NCBI GenBank assembly: GCA_026709225.1
Contig: JAPOTJ010000013.1
Coordinates: 1-36,685, forward strand
Source of the DNA: Gammaproteobacteria bacterium
GTDB taxonomy: Bacteria > Pseudomonadota > Gammaproteobacteria > Pseudomonadales > Azotimanducaceae
Length of the DNA stretch: 36,685 bases
Direction: 5' to 3'
In this document: piece by piece, positions 35,457 to 36,685 of the stretch
Layout of the letters: each line of letters starts with the position of its first letter
Numbering within the stretch: the first letter of the stretch is position 1
Made by a program: the position numbers and the translations under genes
The notes under the pieces: model-generated
What the model was told of the DNA's origin: nothing
What the model saw: only the letters and a program-made list of their open reading frames with translations
Database searches by the model: none

Positions 35457-36293
35457 ATGATTCCGTGGCTTGACGTAGGCAAGACCGCAGTCGTCACTGG
35501 CGGCGCGAATGGCATTGGCCTCGCTGCGGCGGCGCGCTTCTTGAGCGCTGGCATGAACGTCGTCATCGCCGACCGAGATGAACACGCGCTCGATGCGGCC
35601 AACCAAGCCCTGCCGCTAAGCAGCGGCCAGCTTGTCACTGTGCCGTGCGATGTCTCTGACCACGCGCAGGTAGAAGCGTTGTGCGCACAGGTGATGAGTC
35701 AGTGTGGTGCCGTCCACTGCCTTATGAATAATGCTGGCGCTGCGCTCGGACGCCCTGAACCCTGGGAAGACATCGCCACCTGGAAACGCCAGGTCGATGT
35801 CAATCTGTGGGGCATCATCCATGGATGCCAAGCCTTTGTGCCATCCATGCAGGAGGCGAATGAGCCGGTGGCGATCATCAACACAGGTTCTAAGCAGGGC
35901 ATCACCAATCCCCCGGGCGGCTATGCCTACAACCTTTCCAAGGCGGGCGTGCTCGCCTACACGCAAAGCCTTGCCCATGCGCTTCGGCAACGCGCAGAAA
36001 ATCAGATTTCAGTGCATTTGCTGGTGCCGGGATTCACCTATTCAAATATGATTGCGCGCTTCATTCCTGAACAGCCAGCGGGCGCTTGGACGCCCGAACA
36101 AGTCGTCGATTACATGCTTGCGTCGGTAGATCGAGGCGAGTTCTATATCCTTTGTCCTGACAACGACACGCCGCGTGCGCTCGACAATGCGCGCATGCAA
36201 TGGAATGCCGACGACATCATCAAGAATCGGCCAGCACTCTCGCGTTGGCATCCCGAATATGTCGCCGAGTATGAAGCGTTTGTGAAGTCTTAG
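35457..36293 (+). CDS. SDR family oxidoreductase
   Basis: A 278-residue classical SDR. The cofactor motif TGGANGIGLAAA is near the start, NNAGAALGRPEPW follows, and INTGSKQGITNPPGGYAYNLSK holds the catalytic Ser and the YNLSK Tyr-Lys pair. Start is ATG at 35457, 8 bp after the D-aminoacylase stop. A TTG at 35445 overlaps that stop and would add 4 residues. No strong ribosome site is seen, consistent with coupling to the upstream gene. The substrate is unknown. Confidence 0.87.
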   Translation: MIPWLDVGKTAVVTGGANGIGLAAAARFLSAGMNVVIADRDEHALDAANQALPLSSGQLVTVPCDVSDHAQVEALCAQVMSQCGAVHCLMNNAGAALGRPEPWEDIATWKRQVDVNLWGIIHGCQAFVPSMQEANEPVAIINTGSKQGITNPPGGYAYNLSKAGVLAYTQSLAHALRQRAENQISVHLLVPGFTYSNMIARFIPEQPAGAWTPEQVVDYMLASVDRGEFYILCPDNDTPRALDNARMQWNADDIIKNRPALSRWHPEYVAEYEAFVKS

Positions 36294-36492
36294 TTTGCTC
36301 TTGTCTGTTTGGAGCGTCAGGGTCCTTGGCAGTCGAGTGTACCTTTGCTGTGAAGTAGCTGAGCAATACGATTTGGTGGTGGGGCGTCAGGATTGTTTGG
36401 CACAGGAGCTTCAGGTCAAGCCATTTGTATGATGTATTCTTGACCGCACCGTAGTAGAAATTGAATCCATCCATGTAGACCGCTGTTCGCAA
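36220..36492 (-). pseudogene. Truncated NYN-domain (LabA-like) gene
   Basis: A TTG at 36492 preceded by GGAGG encodes RTAVYMDGFNFYYGAVKNTS and then YKWLDLKLL, the start of a NYN/PIN-like RNase of the LabA/DUF88 family with the first catalytic Asp in MDGFNF. Family-like sequence ends near KDPDAPNRQ at about 36300, exactly where the SDR gene ends. The rest of the frame, to 36220, is antisense SDR sequence. Only about a third of the domain remains, so it is inactive by inference. It starts 27 bp from the right-end repeat. Confidence 0.72.
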
Positions 36493-36518
36493 TACCGTCC
36501 TCCAGATAAAGCAAAGGG

Positions 36519-36678
36519 TCCTAGTGTCCTGTCCCATAAATAAGTGTGGTTCAGAGTGAGCACAATCGCCGACGGCAAGGCGCAGTCCGCAGGGAATATC
36601 GGGCATATTGCCAAGGGCTGCAACGCAGCCGTCGGCGATTGTGCCCACTCCCGAAGGGCGCGCAGGAGAAGGGCTGTG
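36519..36678. repeat. IS-like terminal repeat, right copy
   Basis: Positions 36519-36549 are a perfect 31-bp inverted match to 27-57, and 36658-36678 match 1-21 inverted. Relative to the left copy, this one has about 103 extra bp between those segments, occupied by the hairpin at 36554-36650. No transposase is visible inside the window. Confidence 0.75.
36554..36650. repeat. Long hairpin inside the right-end repeat
   Basis: Arms 36554-36576 and 36628-36650 pair over 23 bp with one mismatch, around a 51-nt loop that holds a smaller AATAT/ATATT stem. The segment is absent from the left copy of the repeat, so it was either inserted here or lost there. It may be a small mobile element or a stem at an IS end. 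Confidence 0.7.
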
Positions 36679-36685
36679 GCCGCGT

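Overview
This window looks like a chromosomal segment of an uncultured gammaproteobacterium with fairly high GC. The evidence is gene order: priA-ftsN-hslV-hslU-DUF971-ubiE-ubiB, rpoZ-spoT-ridA-recG, and mpl-mutS-fdxA are all typical of that class. Ubiquinone genes (ubiE, ubiB), an Azotobacter-type 7Fe ferredoxin, a TonB-dependent receptor and lipoproteins point to a respiring Gram-negative cell. A pyrophosphate-type phosphofructokinase, an F420/LLM-type oxidoreductase, a D-aminoacylase and two SDR enzymes suggest a lineage away from the enteric model. No rRNA, tRNA, CRISPR array or prophage was seen. No gap between genes exceeds 300 bases.

Layout. 1-57 is an IS-like repeat end. 63-2272 (minus) holds an M23 peptidase and xseA. 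2307-6267 (plus) holds an SDR, an HtrA protease and lepA. 6291-10831 is a likely two-gene export/uptake unit, a beta-helix lipoprotein plus a TonB-dependent receptor, behind an 11-bp phased repeat array. 10860-11626 holds a small acidic protein, a PIN-like 36-codon ORF, a second 11-bp phased array and a small lipoprotein. 11623-13063 (minus) holds an LLM oxidoreductase and a VapBC toxin-antitoxin pair. 13127-20569 (minus) is the long housekeeping run from priA down to ubiB. 20707-25614 (plus) is rpoZ-spoT-ridA-recG. 25677-27736 (minus) is an AT-richer restriction-modification pair placed downstream of fdxA. 27773-33336 (minus) is PPi-PFK, mpl, mutS, fdxA. 33492-36293 (plus) is a tiny AbrB-type protein, a D-aminoacylase and an SDR. 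36220-36492 (minus) is a truncated NYN-domain gene. 36519-36678 is an inverted copy of the left-end repeat, carrying an extra 100-nt hairpin.

The most interesting signals are these. (i) Two promoters carry TGTCA/TGACA-like half-sites in strict 11-bp phase, the pattern expected for a PhoB/OmpR-family regulator, suggesting co-regulation of the receptor unit and the small lipoprotein. (ii) recG has no ATG, GTG or TTG start that would include its conserved N-terminus. It lies in frame with ridA behind a single TAG and best fits an ATC start, and the LLM gene shows the same arrangement. (iii) A perfect 24-bp dyad lies between the divergent priA and rpoZ. (iv) Several toxin-antitoxin or PIN/NYN relics are scattered at gene boundaries. 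(v) Outward-facing repeat copies at both window ends probably explain the assembly breaks.
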